The position numbers and the translations under genes were made by a program. Positions 62,391-64,000 of a stretch of 64,000 nt of DNA are shown here, one piece after another (within the stretch, counting starts at the first letter, position 1; each line of letters opens with the position of its first letter). The DNA is from Theristus sp. LFF4_11 (Eukaryota > Nematoda > Chromadorea > Monhysterida > Xyalidae), in contig JASANC010000480.1 of assembly GCA_030248135.1 (NCBI GenBank), forward strand, positions 1-64,000. Reading direction: 5' to 3'. The notes under the pieces were generated by a model. That model searched no databases. It was not told the DNA's origin and saw only the letters and a list, made by a program, of their open reading frames with translations.

Positions 62391-62915
62391 CAGTAGCGAA
62401 AGTGCGGGGGGGGGTGGGGGGTCCACCCCCCCCCCCTCAGCCGAAAATCCTGCCCGTGCACGGGCAGATACCCGTGTACCCCCCCCTCCCCCCTTTACCT
62501 CGACACGGGTACTAGACTCCCCCCCACCCCCCCGCGAGAAAACACGGGATCGCACCCCCCCCCCCTCACGGTGGTCAATCTCATCTCAATTTTTTCCAAA
62601 AATACCGTAATTTTTGCATTTTTCTTGACGTTTGTGTCTGTCCCTGCATAGATTTTGTTGTTTCTGACCAATTAAGCAGCTTGTTTTCACAAAATATTCT
62701 GTATTTTATAAGAATTTCTGTGTTTTTCTAAGGCAAAAATTTGGTATTACCCGTGCGATCCCGTGCACCCCCCCCTCACGAAATTTTTCTGCCAGTGCAC
62801 CCCCCCTCAGGAAAATTTGCTGCCCGTGCACCCCCCTCACCGAGAAGGCACCTGACCCCCCCTCTAAAATTTGGCAAACACCCCCCCCTCACCCGAGGTC
62901 CCGCTTTCGCTACTG
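62391..62915 (-). mobile_element. Family C G-rich hAT-like element, copy 2 (525 bp)
   Basis: The ends are CAGTAGCGAAAGTG and CCGCTTTCGCTACTG, with an exact 8-bp duplication CCTATTAT (62383-62390 and 62916-62923). The body is the reverse of about 8040-8510, including GTGCACGGGCAG words and a non-G-rich core at 62570-62760. No transposase. Confidence 0.9.
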
Positions 62916-63100
62916 CCTATTATCTACTTCTCCCTCCTCAACGAACAAAGAAGGAAAAGCAGCTGACTTTAAAAAAGTAGTAATATGATCACGGAGGTAA
63001 ATTGTCATTCTTGGTCACTTTGATTCTTTGATAGTCACTTATAATTGTTGGCGATTTGAACGCTGACGATCGCACGTGCCGACCCATCAACAACAACGTA

Positions 63101-63540
63101 CCGTATTACCTCTAATAAACCCCCATGGGGGTTTATTTCTTCAGCGACTTCTGGGGGTGGGGGTTTATTTTGGGGGGGGCTTTATTTTGGGGAGGGTTTA
63201 TTTGGAAACCATTTTTAGGGGTGGTCAAAATGGCAAAAATACCTTCCATGGCAGGAAGGAAGTCGCAGAAACTTCTACTCTACACAGAAATTTCTTTTTA
63301 CAACAGCCTTTTGTGATGAAATTACCATTAACTCATCCACTTGGGGCCTTTGGTAGCACAATTTCATCATTTTCACCGCAACCAGCCACTGAATTCGCTG
63401 GGTATGTGTTTCAAACAGGTTTCAATAATCCCCCATGGGGGATTATTTTGGGGGGGGGATTATTTGGAAACTTGTCGAGGGGGTGGGGGTTTATTTTGGG
63501 GGGGTTTAATTTTGGGGGGGGTTTAATAGAGGTAATACGG
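63101..63540. mobile_element. TA-flanked MITE (440 bp), Tc1/mariner-like target
   Basis: It begins CCGTATTACCTCTAATAAAC and ends with a near-complement (GTTTAATAGAGGTAATACGG), bordered by TA on both sides. It contains two related GGGGGTTTATTTT/GGGGGATTATTTT blocks. It lies inside a region with three IVGD-like repeats, apparently splitting an older sequence. Confidence 0.75.
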
Positions 63541-64000
63541 TATGCGGCCCTGTGCACGGAACGTTGATCAACATCGTTGGCGAACGGAACCCTGAACTGC
63601 GCTCATGTACACCAAGCCAACGCGTTGAACTGCACCCACTGATCATCGTTGGCGACCGAATGCCTGAACCGCGAACGTGACGCCCGAATTGACACTGCCT
63701 TTGAACACGTCGCGCCACGCCACATTGCCACGGCTGGACCACATCAACTGAACGAACGTCATGACAGCGCTGCCCAATCAACCGACAACACGGTTGCTGC
63801 TCACGCTGCCACACTTGCCGTTGCACATCAACAAAGCCGATTTGACGGAAAAGAATTTGTGGGGGTGGGAGTTCACAGGGAGGGGGTAGACTGATCTCAA
63901 CCGTTTCACACTTCTGAACTCGAGCAGGAGCCACCTTTTCTAATTTTGCTGTTTCAATTTTCACCGCACTCAGAATTTCTACCGACGCTACTTCGATCGT
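63541..64000. other. Window edge; possible minus-strand coding tail, unassigned
   Basis: On the minus strand the frame from the edge to about 63892 reads EVASVEILSAVKIETAKLEK and continues without a stop, resembling a charged helical segment. On the plus strand, three related words (GTTGGCGA + T/A/C) near 63049, 63575 and 63647 suggest decayed repeats. Neither can be assigned. Confidence 0.25.

Overview
This is animal nuclear DNA: genes are split by GT/AG introns, there is no operon structure, and non-coding DNA dominates. A 172-residue cyclophilin of the 'divergent-loop' type is the best taxonomic hint. Together with two splice acceptors sitting 17-21 nt before start codons, it points to a nematode. 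No species is claimed. All five coding features that can be supported lie on the minus strand.

Layout. 0-1.65 kb: a small acidic-protein gene with degenerate tandem repeats in its intron. 2.4-3.4 kb: a G-rich repeat, then one immunoglobulin-domain exon. 5.8-9.4 kb: nested G-rich transposons. 9.7-12.8 kb: an inverted-repeat element, a decayed hAT-like transposase remnant and a hairpin MITE. 12.8-33 kb: a gene-poor stretch with no supportable coding exon. 33.0-38.4 kb: a G homopolymer tract, a TIR element, a 150-bp satellite of about 21 copies, and a Helitron-like 3' terminus. 38.6-45.1 kb: a divergent RGK (Rad/Gem/Kir)-like GTPase in eight phase-compatible exons, whose largest intron carries a 2.7-kb foldback element flanked by TTAA. 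47.3-50.4 kb: an M14A metallocarboxypeptidase with all catalytic residues; its 5' end is not found. 52.7-53.9 kb: the cyclophilin, complete in four exons. 55.2-63.6 kb: a minisatellite followed by a dense, nested cluster of the same transposon families seen at 5.8-9.4 kb.

The genes do not form a pathway. The cyclophilin is a cytosolic folding enzyme, the carboxypeptidase a probably secreted zymogen, and the GTPase a signalling or channel-regulator relative. The most informative novelty is in the mobile DNA. At least four non-autonomous families (called A, B, C and D here) end in defined terminal inverted repeats and leave exact 8-bp target duplications, the hAT hallmark. They are inserted into one another, so their order of insertion can be read. 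Families B, C and D are built from conserved sequence words separated by long G runs of variable length.
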